Shown: in pieces, positions 51,946-61,700 of the stretch
Layout: each line of letters opens with the position of its first letter
Position numbering within the stretch: the first letter of the stretch is position 1
NCBI GenBank assembly: GCA_947627535.1
Contig: CANQWM010000001.1
Coordinates: forward strand, 62,001 to 126,000
Length of the DNA stretch: 64,000 nucleotides
Origin: an uncultured Acetatifactor sp.
GTDB lineage: Bacteria > Bacillota > Clostridia > Lachnospirales > Lachnospiraceae
Direction of reading: 5' to 3'
Notes under the pieces: generated by a model
Database searches by the model: none
What the model was told of the DNA's origin: nothing
What the model saw: only the letters and a program-made list of their open reading frames with translations
Made by a program: the position numbers and the translations under genes

Positions 51946-54071
51946 GAGAAGAACAGGGACAGCTGGTGTTCGGCCTTGACATCGGAACGAGAAGCATTGT
52001 GGGAACGGTGGGATATCTCAACGGCGGCAGGTTTCATGTGGCGGCCCAGCGGGTCCGGGAGCATGAGACGAGGGCCATGCTGGACGGACAGATCCATGAT
52101 ATCGGCAGGGTTGGAGAGACGGTCCGATATGTAAAAGAGATGCTGGAGGAGGATCTGAACCGGAAGCTGACGGAGGTTTGCATCGCGGCCGCGGGCCGTG
52201 TGCTGCGCACCGTGACGACTCATGTGGAACAGGAGTATGAGGAGGAGCACGAGGTCACGGAAGAGGACGTGTACGCGCTGGCCACCATGGGAGTGGAGCA
52301 GGCCTACGAGGAATTTCAGAAAGACAACGACACGGATATCCGGTTTTACTGCGTGGGCTATACGCCGATGCGTTACTATATGAACGGCTACCAGATCGGG
52401 AACCTGGAGGGACACAAGGTGCGGAACATGGCGGCGGACCTGATCGCCACCTTCCTGCCGGACGACGTTGTGGACGGACTTTACAAGGCCGTTGAGATCG
52501 CGGGACTTCATGTGGCAAACCTGACGCTGGAGCCCATCGCAGCCATTCAGGTGGCCATCCCGGAAAAGTTCCGAATGCTGAATATGGCCCTGGTGGATGT
52601 GGGCGCGGGGACAAGCGATATTTCCATTACCCGGGACGGCACAATCACCGCTTACGGCATGATCCCGGTGGCGGGAGACAGTTTAACGGATATCCTGGTA
52701 CAGCACTGCCTTGTGGATTTTGAGACGGCGGAGCGGATCAAGCGTCAGGCCGGGGAAAAGGAAACCGTGGAGTACCAGGACATTATGGGACTGCCCCAGA
52801 CCATTACGGCCGAAAAGGTACAGGAGATTCTGTCGGACAAGGTTCATGAAATGGCAAAGCAGGTGGCGGACTGTATCAGGGAGCTAAACGGGGACAAGGC
52901 GGTCAGCGCTGTGTTTGTGGTGGGCGGCGGCGGCATGATTCCGGGCTACACCCAGCAGCTGGCCCAGGAGCTTGGCATTGTCAGCGAGCGCGTGGCCATA
53001 AGGGGGCCGGAGGTCATGCAGTCCATTGATTTTGAGATCGAGAACCCCCGCAGAGATTCCCTGATGGTAACGCCCATCGGAATCTGCCTGAGTTATTATG
53101 TCCAGAGCAATAATTTTATCTTTGTGGATTTTAACGGAAAGCGCGTGAAGCTGTATGACAACGGCAGGCTGACGGTGGCGGACGCTGCGGTTCAGTCTGA
53201 CTTTCCCAACGAGGATCTGTTCCCGAAAAGAGGACAGGCCCTGACCTTTACGGTCAACGGGAAGAGCCGTATCGTCCGGGGAGAGCAGGGCGAGGCGGCC
53301 GTCATCAGGATCAACGGCGAAGCCGCCAGCATCTACGCCCAGGTACATAACGGGGACCGGGTCAGCGTCACGCCCTCCACGGCGGGGGAGGAAGCCGGAT
53401 TTGAACTGGGCAGGCTTCCGGAACTGGCGCAGCGGCTTCATGTGGAGGTAAACGGCGCGAAGATCGATCTTCCGAGAACGGCGTCGGTAAACGGGAAGCT
53501 GGAGAACGAATATTACCGGATCCGGGAGAACGATGAGATTCAGGTCAGAAATTCCTACACCGTCCGGGAAATTGCGGAGTTTATGGATGTCCCGCTGGGG
53601 GGCGGGATCCTTGTAAATGATACCCCCGCAAAGCCCGAGACCAGCGTGTACGAGAACTTTACGCTTGCCTGGGATCCGGATGCCGCGGTCACTTATGCGG
53701 ATCTGGAGGAAGAGACGCAGGAGGAAGCGGAGGCCCGGCGGGCAAAGAAGGAAGCGGAGCGGGAAGCCGCAAGACAGGACGCGGCGCAGGAGAAAACGCA
53801 GGACGCCGGCGGATCGGAAGGAACTAAGGCGGACGGAAAGCCGGGAAATGGGGCTTCGGACTTGTCCGTGATCGTGAATAAGATGCCTGTGACGCTGAGC
53901 GGAAAGGAAAGCTATGTCTTTGTGGATGTGTTCTCCTTTATTGATTTTGATCTGAACGCTTCGGCGGGACGGTCCATCGTGACGCTCTTAAATGGGCGGA
54001 ACGCGGAATATATGGAGCCGCTAAGCGCCGGGGATGTGATTGATATTTTCTGGGAAGAGAGAAAAGTGTGA
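51933..54071 (+). CDS. FtsA-like actin-family protein with long C-terminal extension
   Basis: 712 residues. The first 410 or so form an FtsA/PilM-type actin fold: GLDIGTRSIVG near 14-24, an SHS2 insert with VCIAAAGRVL, DVGAGTSDIS near 227-236, and VFVVGGGGMIPG. FtsA proper is about 420 residues and ends in a membrane helix; here the remaining 300 residues include beta-rich segments, a Lys/Glu-rich linker (about 600-640) and a final globular domain, with no membrane helix. Similar long FtsA-like proteins occur in Clostridia beside coaE and their function is not established. It starts inside coaE, so translation is probably coupled. Confidence 0.75.
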   Translation: MAGVREEQGQLVFGLDIGTRSIVGTVGYLNGGRFHVAAQRVREHETRAMLDGQIHDIGRVGETVRYVKEMLEEDLNRKLTEVCIAAAGRVLRTVTTHVEQEYEEEHEVTEEDVYALATMGVEQAYEEFQKDNDTDIRFYCVGYTPMRYYMNGYQIGNLEGHKVRNMAADLIATFLPDDVVDGLYKAVEIAGLHVANLTLEPIAAIQVAIPEKFRMLNMALVDVGAGTSDISITRDGTITAYGMIPVAGDSLTDILVQHCLVDFETAERIKRQAGEKETVEYQDIMGLPQTITAEKVQEILSDKVHEMAKQVADCIRELNGDKAVSAVFVVGGGGMIPGYTQQLAQELGIVSERVAIRGPEVMQSIDFEIENPRRDSLMVTPIGICLSYYVQSNNFIFVDFNGKRVKLYDNGRLTVADAAVQSDFPNEDLFPKRGQALTFTVNGKSRIVRGEQGEAAVIRINGEAASIYAQVHNGDRVSVTPSTAGEEAGFELGRLPELAQRLHVEVNGAKIDLPRTASVNGKLENEYYRIRENDEIQVRNSYTVREIAEFMDVPLGGGILVNDTPAKPETSVYENFTLAWDPDAAVTYADLEEETQEEAEARRAKKEAEREAARQDAAQEKTQDAGGSEGTKADGKPGNGASDLSVIVNKMPVTLSGKESYVFVDVFSFIDFDLNASAGRSIVTLLNGRNAEYMEPLSAGDVIDIFWEERKV

Positions 54072-54072
54072 G

Positions 54073-54873
54073 ATGAGACTTTGCAGCATAGCGAGCGGAA
54101 GCAGCGGAAACTGTATTTACGTCGGCTCGGAGGCCACGCATCTGCTGGTGGACGCCGGGATCAGCGGGAAGCGTACCGAGAGCGGCTTAAGGGAGCTTGG
54201 ACTGACGGCCCGTGATATCGACGGCATACTGGTCACACACGAACATGCGGATCACATAAACGGCCTGGGGGTCCTGGTGCGAAAGTACGGGATACCGGTT
54301 TACGCCACGGCGGGCACCATCCGGGCAATTCTCTCCAGCAGCGGTCTGGGTGATCTGGATCCGGGTCTGTTCCATGAGGTGTGGGAGGACAGGAAGCTTG
54401 CGCTGAAGGATCTTATCATCAATCCCATGCATATCTCCCATGACGCGGCCCAGCCCGTGGGGTATCGGATTTCCTACGGAGATAAAAGGGTGGCGGTCTG
54501 TACGGATCTTGGCGTGTACAATGACTATACGGTGGAATGTCTGAAGGGGATGGACGCGCTGCTCCTGGAGGCCAACCACGACGTAAACATGCTCCAGGTA
54601 GGTCCCTATCCCTATTACCTGAAGCAGCGCATCCTCGGGGAGAAGGGGCATCTGTCCAATGAAAATTCGGGGAGGCTGCTGTGCAGGATCCTTCACGATG
54701 GTCTTAAGACCGTGATCCTTGGACATCTGAGCCGGGAAAACAACCTGCCGGAGCTGGCTTACGAGTCCGTCCGGATGGAGATTACCATGGGGGACAACCC
54801 GTATCAGGCGGGAGATTTTGATATTCGGGTGGCAAAGCGCAGCGAGATCTCACCGGTAGTACATATCGCATAA
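54073..54873 (+). CDS. MBL-fold metallohydrolase WalJ/YycJ-like
   Basis: 266 residues. Metal ligands THEHADH at 55-61, with further histidines in NPMHISHDA and ILGHLSREN. YycJ/WalJ proteins are predicted double-strand DNA 5'-3' exonucleases affecting replication and cell wall coordination. The ATG at 54073 lies 1 base after the FtsA-like stop. It is not in the walRK operon here. Confidence 0.88.
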   Translation: MRLCSIASGSSGNCIYVGSEATHLLVDAGISGKRTESGLRELGLTARDIDGILVTHEHADHINGLGVLVRKYGIPVYATAGTIRAILSSSGLGDLDPGLFHEVWEDRKLALKDLIINPMHISHDAAQPVGYRISYGDKRVAVCTDLGVYNDYTVECLKGMDALLLEANHDVNMLQVGPYPYYLKQRILGEKGHLSNENSGRLLCRILHDGLKTVILGHLSRENNLPELAYESVRMEITMGDNPYQAGDFDIRVAKRSEISPVVHIA

Positions 54874-54939
54874 GAAAACGAATACGGATCTTACAGAAAT
54901 CAACATACAGGCGCCATGGGCGCGGAAACGGAGTGTCAG

Positions 54940-55212
54940 GTGAAAAAAACAATCATTACAGTAGTGGGAAAAGATACCGTCGGAATCATTGCCAGGGTCT
55001 GCACTTATCTCGCGGAGAACGGCATTAATATTCTGGATATCTCCCAGACCATCGTGCAGGAGTATTTCAATATGATGATGATCGTGGATACCTCGGGAAC
55101 GAAAAAGCAGTTCGGCGATATGGCGGACGAGCTGGCCGCCCTGGGAGAAGAGATCGGCGTGGTGATCAAATGTCAGAAGGAAGAGATCTTTGACAAGATG
55201 CACAGAATATAA
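54940..55212 (+). CDS. ACT domain protein (UPF0237)
   Basis: 90 residues, one ACT domain (TIITVVGKDTVGIIARVCTY), which in other proteins binds small molecules such as amino acids. A GTG at 54940 has GGAG 6 bases upstream; the in-frame ATG at 54916 is less well placed. The UPF0210 gene follows after 45 bases, an order conserved across Firmicutes, so the two products probably act together. Function unknown. Confidence 0.85.
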   Translation: MKKTIITVVGKDTVGIIARVCTYLAENGINILDISQTIVQEYFNMMMIVDTSGTKKQFGDMADELAALGEEIGVVIKCQKEEIFDKMHRI

Positions 55213-55257
55213 TTGCCGGAACGGGCGTTTTCAATGACCTGAGAGGAGAATGCGGAC

Positions 55258-56622
55258 ATGATAAACCTGTTTGAGGTGGCCGAGACCAACAAGATGATCG
55301 AGGAGGAAAACCTGGACGTGCGCACCATCACGCTGGGCATCAGCCTTCTGGACTGCATCTGCGACGATGTGAGGCGGCTGAATGAAAAGATATATGGGAA
55401 GATTTATGAGGCGGCAAAGGATCTGGTAAAGACGGGGGATGAGATCGCGCGGGAATTTGGGATTCCCATTGTGAACAAGAGGATCTCCGTGACGCCGGCG
55501 GCGCTGATCGGCGCGGCGGCCTGCAGAACAGAGGAGGACTTTGTCTCTGTGGCCGTGACGCTGGACCGGGTGGCAAAGGATGTGGGCGTAAATTTCATCG
55601 GCGGCTATTCCGCGCTGGTGAGTAAGGGAATGTCTGCCGCGGACGAACTTCTGATCCGTTCCATTCCTCTGGCACTGTCAGGGACGGAGCGGGTCTGCAG
55701 CTCTGTGAACCTGGGCTCCACGCGGACAGGAATCAATATGGATGCGGTGAAGCTGATGGGCGGGATCATAAAGGAGACCGCGGAGCGCACAAGGGAGCAG
55801 GACTCCCTGGGCTGCGCAAAGCTGGTGGTATTCTGCAACGCGCCGGACGACAATCCCTTTATGGCGGGCGCCTTCCATGGGGTCACGGAATCGGACCGGG
55901 TGATCAATGTCGGCGTCAGCGGCCCTGGCGTTGTGAAAACGGCTCTGGAGCAGGTCCGGGGAGAAAATTTTGAGGTGCTCTGCGAGACGATCAAGAAGAC
56001 GGCGTTCAAGGTGACGAGAGTGGGACAGCTGGTGGCCAAGGAAGCTTCCAGGCTGCTGGGCGTACCCTTCGGCATTGTGGATCTTTCCCTGGCGCCCACG
56101 CCGGCCGTCGGCGACAGTGTGGCGGATATCCTTTGCGAGATTGGTCTTGAGCGGGCGGGCGCGCCCGGCACAACGGCGGCGCTGGCTCTTTTGAACGATC
56201 AGGTAAAGAAGGGCGGCGTGATGGCGTCCTCCTATGTGGGCGGCTTAAGCGGCGCGTTCATTCCCGTCAGCGAGGATCAGGGAATGATCGACGCGGTAAA
56301 GGCGGGAGCCCTGACGCTGGAGAAGCTGGAGGCCATGACCAGCGTGTGCTCCGTGGGACTGGATATGATCGCGGTGCCGGGCGACACGACGGCGTCCACG
56401 CTTTCCGGAATCATCGCCGATGAGATGGCAATCGGCATGGTAAACCAGAAGACGACGGCGGTGCGCCTGATCCCGGTGGCGGGGAAAGGCGTGGGGGAAA
56501 CAGTGGAGTTCGGCGGGCTTCTGGGCTATGCGCCCATCATGCCCGTGAACCGGTTCTCCTGCGACGCCTTTATCGACCGGGGCGGCAGGATCCCGGCGCC
56601 CATCCACAGTTTTAAAAACTAA
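55258..56622 (+). CDS. UPF0210/DUF711 (PFL-fold) family protein
   Basis: 454 residues. The family is recognisable from [39 protein letters not shown] and [20 protein letters not shown]. Structures of relatives show a pyruvate-formate-lyase-like barrel, but no glycyl-radical motif is seen and no activity is known. GAGGAGAATG precedes the ATG. It ends 7 bases before the convergent tmcAL gene, leaving no room for a terminator. Confidence 0.9.
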   Translation: MINLFEVAETNKMIEEENLDVRTITLGISLLDCICDDVRRLNEKIYGKIYEAAKDLVKTGDEIAREFGIPIVNKRISVTPAALIGAAACRTEEDFVSVAVTLDRVAKDVGVNFIGGYSALVSKGMSAADELLIRSIPLALSGTERVCSSVNLGSTRTGINMDAVKLMGGIIKETAERTREQDSLGCAKLVVFCNAPDDNPFMAGAFHGVTESDRVINVGVSGPGVVKTALEQVRGENFEVLCETIKKTAFKVTRVGQLVAKEASRLLGVPFGIVDLSLAPTPAVGDSVADILCEIGLERAGAPGTTAALALLNDQVKKGGVMASSYVGGLSGAFIPVSEDQGMIDAVKAGALTLEKLEAMTSVCSVGLDMIAVPGDTTASTLSGIIADEMAIGMVNQKTTAVRLIPVAGKGVGETVEFGGLLGYAPIMPVNRFSCDAFIDRGGRIPAPIHSFKN

Positions 56623-56628
56623 AAGGGG

Positions 56629-57864
56629 TCAGAGGATCACAGGCGGCGTGGAGATTTCGACCTGCGCGGCCTGCGACGTCCGGTGGGAAACAAGGCCGTT
56701 GTAAAGCTGGCTTGTGCGTATGTCAAGGTCAAGCATTTCACAGGCGGCCCGGTCCAGAAGCGTTCCGGCGTCCGCCAGCTTTGGAATAAGCGGTATGGAC
56801 GAGCGGGACCGGATCTCGCCGAGCAGCGGGGCAGATGCTTTTTTGAATCCAAGGATCCGGGCGTAGGGGACGATCCCGAGCGCCTTCGCCTGTTCCATAT
56901 CCGTCTTTTTGATGTCCAGAAGAATATGCAGCAGACAGCGGCTGATCCGGGTGTAGGTCATTTCCTTTGTCTTTAACTGATCGCAGAAATCTTCAAAATT
57001 TTTAAAGTCGTTCAGATGGCCTTTTATCCTGTCAGACAGATCTGAGGTCACATCGAAATACTTCTCGTATCCGGTTTCCTTTTTCGCAAGAAGTTTATAG
57101 TAAAGCATTTCGGAGAGGTCGTTGCTGCGGACGGGGCCTGTTTTTTCAAGTTGCCCGGCCAGAGCTTCGGCGGCCTGCGCCGGCATGTTGTTTTTCAGAA
57201 ATTCCGTGTCTGCCCCCGCGTAGAGAGCCTGGCGGATGGCGAGAGCGGAGCACTGGTCTTCCTCCGGGAACCGGCTGTGGTAGCCGGCGCCGGTGCGGCG
57301 GACGGTGACAACGTTCATGGAGCTTTCGCAGCGCTTCAGGGCCTTTATGTATTCGATGCCGAGAATGTTGTTGGGCGTGGTGAACACGTTCTGGTGCCCG
57401 CCTAAAAAGGGATAATTCTGGAGCAGGGCTTCGGCACGTGCGGCGGGAAAGGATTTTCCCTCCCGCAGATACTGTTTCAGGGAATTTTTATATGCCGGGG
57501 GCTCCTCCAGCAGGATTTCCGCGATCCCGCGCAGCAGTTCGGCGTCGCCGCACTCGCTGCCGAAGCACAGGTCCGTCACCGCGCCCAGCCGGTCCAGCAG
57601 CGTCACCGCGCCTGTCGCAAAATATTCGGCGCTGGAGGTCGCGTAGAGCACGGGAAGCTCCAGCACAAGGTCGGCCCCGCACAGAAGGGCCATCTCGGTT
57701 CTTTTGTATTTGTTTACCAGGGCGGGGGCGCCGCGCTGGACGAAATTGCCGCTCATGACCACAACGGTATACCGGGCGCCGGTAAGGCGCAGGGATTCTG
57801 CAAGCTGGAATCGGTGTCCGTTGTGAATGGGATTGTATTCTGCGATGATGCCGTTGATTCTCAT
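56629..57864 (-). CDS. tmcAL: tRNA(Met) cytidine acetate ligase
   Basis: Uses ATP and acetate to make N4-acetylcytidine at the wobble base of elongator tRNA-Met. 411 residues; nucleotidyltransferase motif HNGH (14-17) in EYNPIHNGH, GNFVQRGAPALVNK and a C-terminal SSIPLIPKL block. The start at 57864 gives MRINGIIAEYN, the family N-terminus; the frame is open to 57939. Its substrate acetate links it in theme to the divergent pta-ackA. Confidence 0.92.
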   Translation of the reverse strand: MRINGIIAEYNPIHNGHRFQLAESLRLTGARYTVVVMSGNFVQRGAPALVNKYKRTEMALLCGADLVLELPVLYATSSAEYFATGAVTLLDRLGAVTDLCFGSECGDAELLRGIAEILLEEPPAYKNSLKQYLREGKSFPAARAEALLQNYPFLGGHQNVFTTPNNILGIEYIKALKRCESSMNVVTVRRTGAGYHSRFPEEDQCSALAIRQALYAGADTEFLKNNMPAQAAEALAGQLEKTGPVRSNDLSEMLYYKLLAKKETGYEKYFDVTSDLSDRIKGHLNDFKNFEDFCDQLKTKEMTYTRISRCLLHILLDIKKTDMEQAKALGIVPYARILGFKKASAPLLGEIRSRSSIPLIPKLADAGTLLDRAACEMLDLDIRTSQLYNGLVSHRTSQAAQVEISTPPVIL

Positions 57865-57926
57865 GCGCGCCTCACTTTCCCGGCCCTGCGAGACAGCGGG
57901 GTCCGCCGGCCGTGTATCTGAAAATA

Positions 57927-57954
57927 TACAAGGAAACAAAGAGTTTTCCTTGTA
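57927..57954. promoter_or_regulatory. Inverted repeat over the pta promoter
   Basis: Perfect 10-bp arms TACAAGGAAA/TTTCCTTGTA with an 8-base centre. The right arm overlaps the pta -35 box (57950-57955), so a bound protein could control pta-ackA and possibly tmcAL. Confidence 0.5.
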
Positions 57955-57978
57955 CCCTGTCCGTATATTTAGTATAAT
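57950..57978 (+). promoter_or_regulatory. Promoter of pta-ackA
   Basis: TTGTAC (57950-57955), 17-base spacer, TATAAT (57973-57978). The leader is about 85 bases and AT-rich. Confidence 0.7.
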
Positions 57979-58068
57979 ATAAACTGAGTCTTTTGTTAAG
58001 TAAAAATCTGGTAAATCTGTTATATTTTTATAAAATACTGCGGGGAACCGCCGGAAAGGAGATTTGTT

Positions 58069-59070
58069 ATGTCCTATATAGATCTGATCAAGGAGAGAGC
58101 CAAAATCGATAAAAAGACCATCGTTCTGCCGGAATCCACGGACAAGAGAACGCTGATCGCCGCCGCAAAGATCGTGGAGGAAGAGATCGCCGATATCATT
58201 ATGATCGGCAACAAGGAAAAAATCATGGACGGCGCCGGATGGCTGGAGGTGGATTTAAGCCAGGTGACCGTCATCGATCCCGCCGACACCCCGAAGCTGG
58301 AGGAGTATGTAGATCTGCTGTATGAGACCAGAAGGGCCAAGGGAATGACGCAGGAAAAGGCGCGGGAGATCCTGCTGAAGGATTATCTCACCTTCGGTAT
58401 CGTCATGGTCAAGGCCAACGACGCGGACGGCATGGTGGCGGGGGCCTGTCACTCTACCGCGGACACCCTGCGTCCCGCCCTGCAGATTCTAAAGACCGCT
58501 CCGGGCGTAAAGCTTGTCTCCGCCTTTTTCATCATGGATACCCAGTTTAAGGATCAGGGGGAAAACGGCACGCTCCTGTTTGCGGACTGCGGGCTGAATC
58601 AGGATCCCACGGCGGAGGAGCTGGCGGCCATCGCGGAATCCTCCGCCAGAAGCTTTAAATCTCTGGTGGGGCCAAAGCCTGTGATCGCCATGCTCAGCCA
58701 TTCCACCAAGGGGAGCGCCAAGCACCCGCTGGTGGATAAGGTTGTGGAGGCGACGAGGATCGCGCAGGAGCAGTATCCCCATCTTGTCATCGACGGTGAG
58801 CTGCAGCCGGACGCCGCGCTGGTTCCCGGCGTGGCGAAGACGAAGGCGCCCGGCAGCGTTCTGGGCGGCCGCGCCAATGTTTTAATTTTCCCGAACCTGG
58901 ACGCCGGAAACATCGGTTATAAGCTGGTACAGAGACTGGGCGGCGCGGAAGCTTACGGACCTATGCTTCAGGGCATTGCAAAGCCTGTGAACGACCTTTC
59001 CAGAGGCTGTTCCTGGCAGGATATCGTCGGCGTTGTCGCCCTCACCGCCGTTCAGGCGCAGCTTGTGTGA
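58069..59070 (+). CDS. pta: Phosphate acetyltransferase
   Basis: Converts acetyl-CoA and phosphate to acetyl phosphate. 333 residues, the short form without the N-terminal DRTGG domain. The C-terminal half shows [32 protein letters not shown] and [25 protein letters not shown] precedes the ATG. ackA follows after 90 bases. Confidence 0.96.
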   Translation: MSYIDLIKERAKIDKKTIVLPESTDKRTLIAAAKIVEEEIADIIMIGNKEKIMDGAGWLEVDLSQVTVIDPADTPKLEEYVDLLYETRRAKGMTQEKAREILLKDYLTFGIVMVKANDADGMVAGACHSTADTLRPALQILKTAPGVKLVSAFFIMDTQFKDQGENGTLLFADCGLNQDPTAEELAAIAESSARSFKSLVGPKPVIAMLSHSTKGSAKHPLVDKVVEATRIAQEQYPHLVIDGELQPDAALVPGVAKTKAPGSVLGGRANVLIFPNLDAGNIGYKLVQRLGGAEAYGPMLQGIAKPVNDLSRGCSWQDIVGVVALTAVQAQLV

Positions 59071-59160
59071 ATAGGGGCGCGGGGTGCGGTCCGAAACGGG
59101 AATCGCACGGGAGTGTTATCTGAAATATATCTGAAAGAAATGAGAAAGGAAACGAGACGA

Positions 59161-60360
59161 ATGAAAATACTGGTTATCAACTGCGGCAGCTCTTCCCTGA
59201 AATTTCAGCTGATCGATTCCGACACCGAGAAGTGCCTTGCCAAAGGTCTCTGCGAGAGGATCGGCATTGAGGGGAGCATGATCACCTATGCCCCGGAGGG
59301 CGGAGAAAAGGAGAAGACACAGACGCCTATGCCGGACCATACCGAAGCCATCCGCCTTGTGCTGGAGGCCCTGACAAACCCGAAGACCGGCGTGGTGGGC
59401 TCACTGGAGGAAATCCAGGCGGTGGGACACCGGGTGGTACACGGCGGAGAAAAGTTTGCGGAGTCGGTGGTGATTGACGATAAGGTGCTGAAGGCGGTGG
59501 AGGAGTGCAACGATCTTGCGCCGCTGCATAACCCCGCAAACCTGATCGGGATAGACGCCTGCCGGAAGCTGATGCCGGAGACGCCCATGGTGGCGGTATT
59601 CGACACTGCCTTCCACCAGACCATGCCGGAGGAAGCCTACCTGTACGGGATCCCCTACGACTATTACCGAAACTATAAGATCAGGCGTTACGGTTTCCAC
59701 GGCACCAGCCATTCCTATGTGTCGAAGAAGGCGGCCGAAACGCTGGGGAAAAGGTATGAGGATCTGAAGATCATCGTGTGTCATCTGGGAAACGGCGCAA
59801 GCGTATCCGCTGTAAAGAACGGCAGATGTGTTGACACTTCCATGGGGCTGACGCCGCTGGAGGGCCTGATCATGGGGACGCGGTCCGGCGATATCGACCC
59901 TGCCATTGTGGAGTTTCTCGCAAAGAAAGAACATAAGAGCCTCGAAGAGATCATGACTGTTTTAAACAGGCAGTCCGGCGTGCTGGGACTGTCCGAAAAT
60001 CTTTCCTCCGATTTCCGCGACCTGGAGGCCGGATACCACAGCGGGAACGAAGGCGCGGTGAGAGCCATGAAGACCTTCAGCTACAGGGTCGCAAAATATA
60101 TCGGCGCCTACACGGCGGCCATGAACGGCGTGGATGTGATCTGCTTTACCGCAGGGGTCGGGGAGAACGCGCCTCTGGTGCGCAGCTTTGTCTGTGAATA
60201 TCTGGGCTATCTCGGCGTGGCGCTGGACCCGGAGGCGAACAATAAGCGGGGAGAAGATATCGTGATCTCCACTCCCGACAGCGCGACGACGGTCATGGTG
60301 ATCCCCACCAACGAGGAGCTTGCCATAGCCAGGGAAACCGTGCGGCTGGTGCAGCCGTAA
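59161..60360 (+). CDS. ackA: Acetate kinase
   Basis: Makes ATP and acetate from acetyl phosphate. 399 residues; N-terminal NCGSSSLKF (7-15), then AVGHRVVHGGEKF, the GFHGTSHSYV motif, CHLGNGASV, and CFTAGVGENAP. The ATG at 59161 gives the standard N-terminus. Together with pta this is the acetate branch of fermentation. Confidence 0.97.
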   Translation: MKILVINCGSSSLKFQLIDSDTEKCLAKGLCERIGIEGSMITYAPEGGEKEKTQTPMPDHTEAIRLVLEALTNPKTGVVGSLEEIQAVGHRVVHGGEKFAESVVIDDKVLKAVEECNDLAPLHNPANLIGIDACRKLMPETPMVAVFDTAFHQTMPEEAYLYGIPYDYYRNYKIRRYGFHGTSHSYVSKKAAETLGKRYEDLKIIVCHLGNGASVSAVKNGRCVDTSMGLTPLEGLIMGTRSGDIDPAIVEFLAKKEHKSLEEIMTVLNRQSGVLGLSENLSSDFRDLEAGYHSGNEGAVRAMKTFSYRVAKYIGAYTAAMNGVDVICFTAGVGENAPLVRSFVCEYLGYLGVALDPEANNKRGEDIVISTPDSATTVMVIPTNEELAIARETVRLVQP

Positions 60361-60390
60361 CTGAAAATCGAAGCGGCGCCGGTTCAGCGT

Positions 60391-60420
60391 CCGGAGAAAT
60401 AAAAGCCCGGAGAAATAAAA
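60391..60420. repeat. Tandem direct repeat after ackA
   Basis: CCGGAGAAATAAAA occurs twice (60391-60404 and 60407-60420), a 16-base period, just upstream of the next promoter. Confidence 0.7.
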
Positions 60421-60421
60421 A

Positions 60422-60450
60422 TTACAAAACGGTGACAAGTCTGATACATT
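60422..60450 (+). promoter_or_regulatory. Promoter of the C39-like peptidase gene
   Basis: TTACAA (60422-60427), 17-base spacer, TACATT (60445-60450). Confidence 0.5.
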
Positions 60451-60546
60451 CCTGTGAGAAACTGTATCCTGTCCGGAGAGCAAAACTGCCGGATGCGCGG
60501 TTGCCCAAATGATGGGAGCGGGAAAAGGATACAGGAGGAAGGCAGC

Positions 60547-61587
60547 ATGGCGGATGTCAGAAGAAACGAGAGAGGAATACGGGGGGGCGGACGAAGAAGG
60601 AGTGGTCTCGGGGAACGGAACGGAAAGAAAAGGATTTTCCTCTGGCTTATGCTTGCGCTTCTGGCCGTCAATGTCCTTCTGTTTATGGGGCTGCGCAGCA
60701 GGATGCGCGCGGTAAACGAGAACCTGAACCGCATGACGGCAAGGCTTTCCCTGCTGGAGGGTGAAATGGGCGTTCCGGTTTCGGCGCCGGCAGAGGACGA
60801 TGCGGGCGGGGCGGAAGCTTCCGGTGCGGGAACCGCCGCCGGGTATCCGGACAGGGTCGCTCTTGACAGTGTGGACAGGCCCAGAGAGCGCACCTACAGT
60901 GAAGTCATAAGCCGTCTGGAGGCGCTGGGGAAAGAAAATGGCGACATAAAAACAGTGGCGGAAAATGCCCAGGCTTACCCTGAGCAGCTGCTGGAGGCGC
61001 TGGCAAACAATCCGGAGATGGCAGAGTTTGCGGCGGATTTTCTGGAGAAGAAGGGGACCGTCACCGGCGGGAGCCTGACGGAAGAGGAAAAGACGGAGAA
61101 ATTTCCGCTGTTTCTGCAGTGGGATCCCAGATGGGGCTATGCTTCCTATGGGGATGACAGCGTGGTCGGACTGTCGGGATGCGGCCCTACCGCTCTTTCC
61201 ATGGCGCTTTGGTATCTGACGGGGAACGAGGAGCTAACTCCCGATAAGCTGGCTGACTACAGCATGAAACACGGCTATTATATCTCAGGGACCGGAACCG
61301 CCTGGCTGCTGATGGAAAATGTCCCGCTGTATTACGGAATCGGCGTGGAACAGCCGGAGGCGTCGGAATGGGTCCTGGATGAAGCGCTTGCCGGCGGAAG
61401 CATCGTCATCTGTTCCATGGGACCGGGCGATTTTACCGTGGGCGGTCATTTCATTGTCCTGTACGGCCGGTCGGAGGATGGGTATCTGCTGAATGATCCC
61501 AACTGCGTTGCGCGGAGCAGGCGGGCATGGACCTGGGGAGAGCTGGAGGATCAGATCAAGCATATCTGGGTTTTGTACAATAGTTAA
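60547..61587 (+). CDS. Membrane-anchored C39-like cysteine peptidase
   Basis: 346 residues. A basic, Arg/Gly-rich cytosolic N-terminus is followed by one helix (about 29-48), a short coiled segment, a Gly/Ala-rich linker and a C-terminal papain-like C39_2 domain: Gln191 in LQWDPRWG, Cys212 in SGCGPTAL, His301 in GGHFIVLYG and Asp317 in LNDPN. All catalytic residues are present. It is a type II membrane protein with the enzyme outside. AGGAGGAAGGCAGC precedes the ATG. Target unknown; no ABC domain, so not a bacteriocin exporter. Confidence 0.85.
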   Translation: MADVRRNERGIRGGGRRRSGLGERNGKKRIFLWLMLALLAVNVLLFMGLRSRMRAVNENLNRMTARLSLLEGEMGVPVSAPAEDDAGGAEASGAGTAAGYPDRVALDSVDRPRERTYSEVISRLEALGKENGDIKTVAENAQAYPEQLLEALANNPEMAEFAADFLEKKGTVTGGSLTEEEKTEKFPLFLQWDPRWGYASYGDDSVVGLSGCGPTALSMALWYLTGNEELTPDKLADYSMKHGYYISGTGTAWLLMENVPLYYGIGVEQPEASEWVLDEALAGGSIVICSMGPGDFTVGGHFIVLYGRSEDGYLLNDPNCVARSRRAWTWGELEDQIKHIWVLYNS

Positions 61588-61622
61588 TCAAATCTTAAAA
61601 GGTTCTTAATGGGTTTTTGCAC
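61584..61622 (+). promoter_or_regulatory. Periodic TTAA hexamers, possible OmpR/PhoP-type binding region
   Basis: TTAATC, TTAAAA, TTAATG and TTGCAC begin at 61584, 61595, 61606 and 61617: four hexamers at exact 11-base intervals, the spacing used by PhoB/PhoP and other OmpR-family regulators. They lie just upstream of a possible -35 box. The first overlaps the stop codon of the C39-like gene. Confidence 0.4.
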
Positions 61623-61630
61623 AGCGTGTC

Positions 61631-61660
61631 TTGTGATTTGCTTCCGGCGCGTGTTAAGAT
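61631..61660 (+). promoter_or_regulatory. Weak promoter of the solute-binding lipoprotein gene
   Basis: TTGTGA (61631-61636), 18-base spacer, TAAGAT (61655-61660). A poor match, as expected for an activator-dependent promoter. Confidence 0.35.
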
Positions 61661-61700
61661 ATTTTCAGAAAGATCTGAAACATTGTCGGGAGGAAATACG

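Noticed and set aside
55258..56622. Glycyl-radical enzyme (pyruvate formate-lyase)
   Set aside because: Only the fold relationship is suggested; the glycyl-radical motif and active-site cysteine pair are missing.
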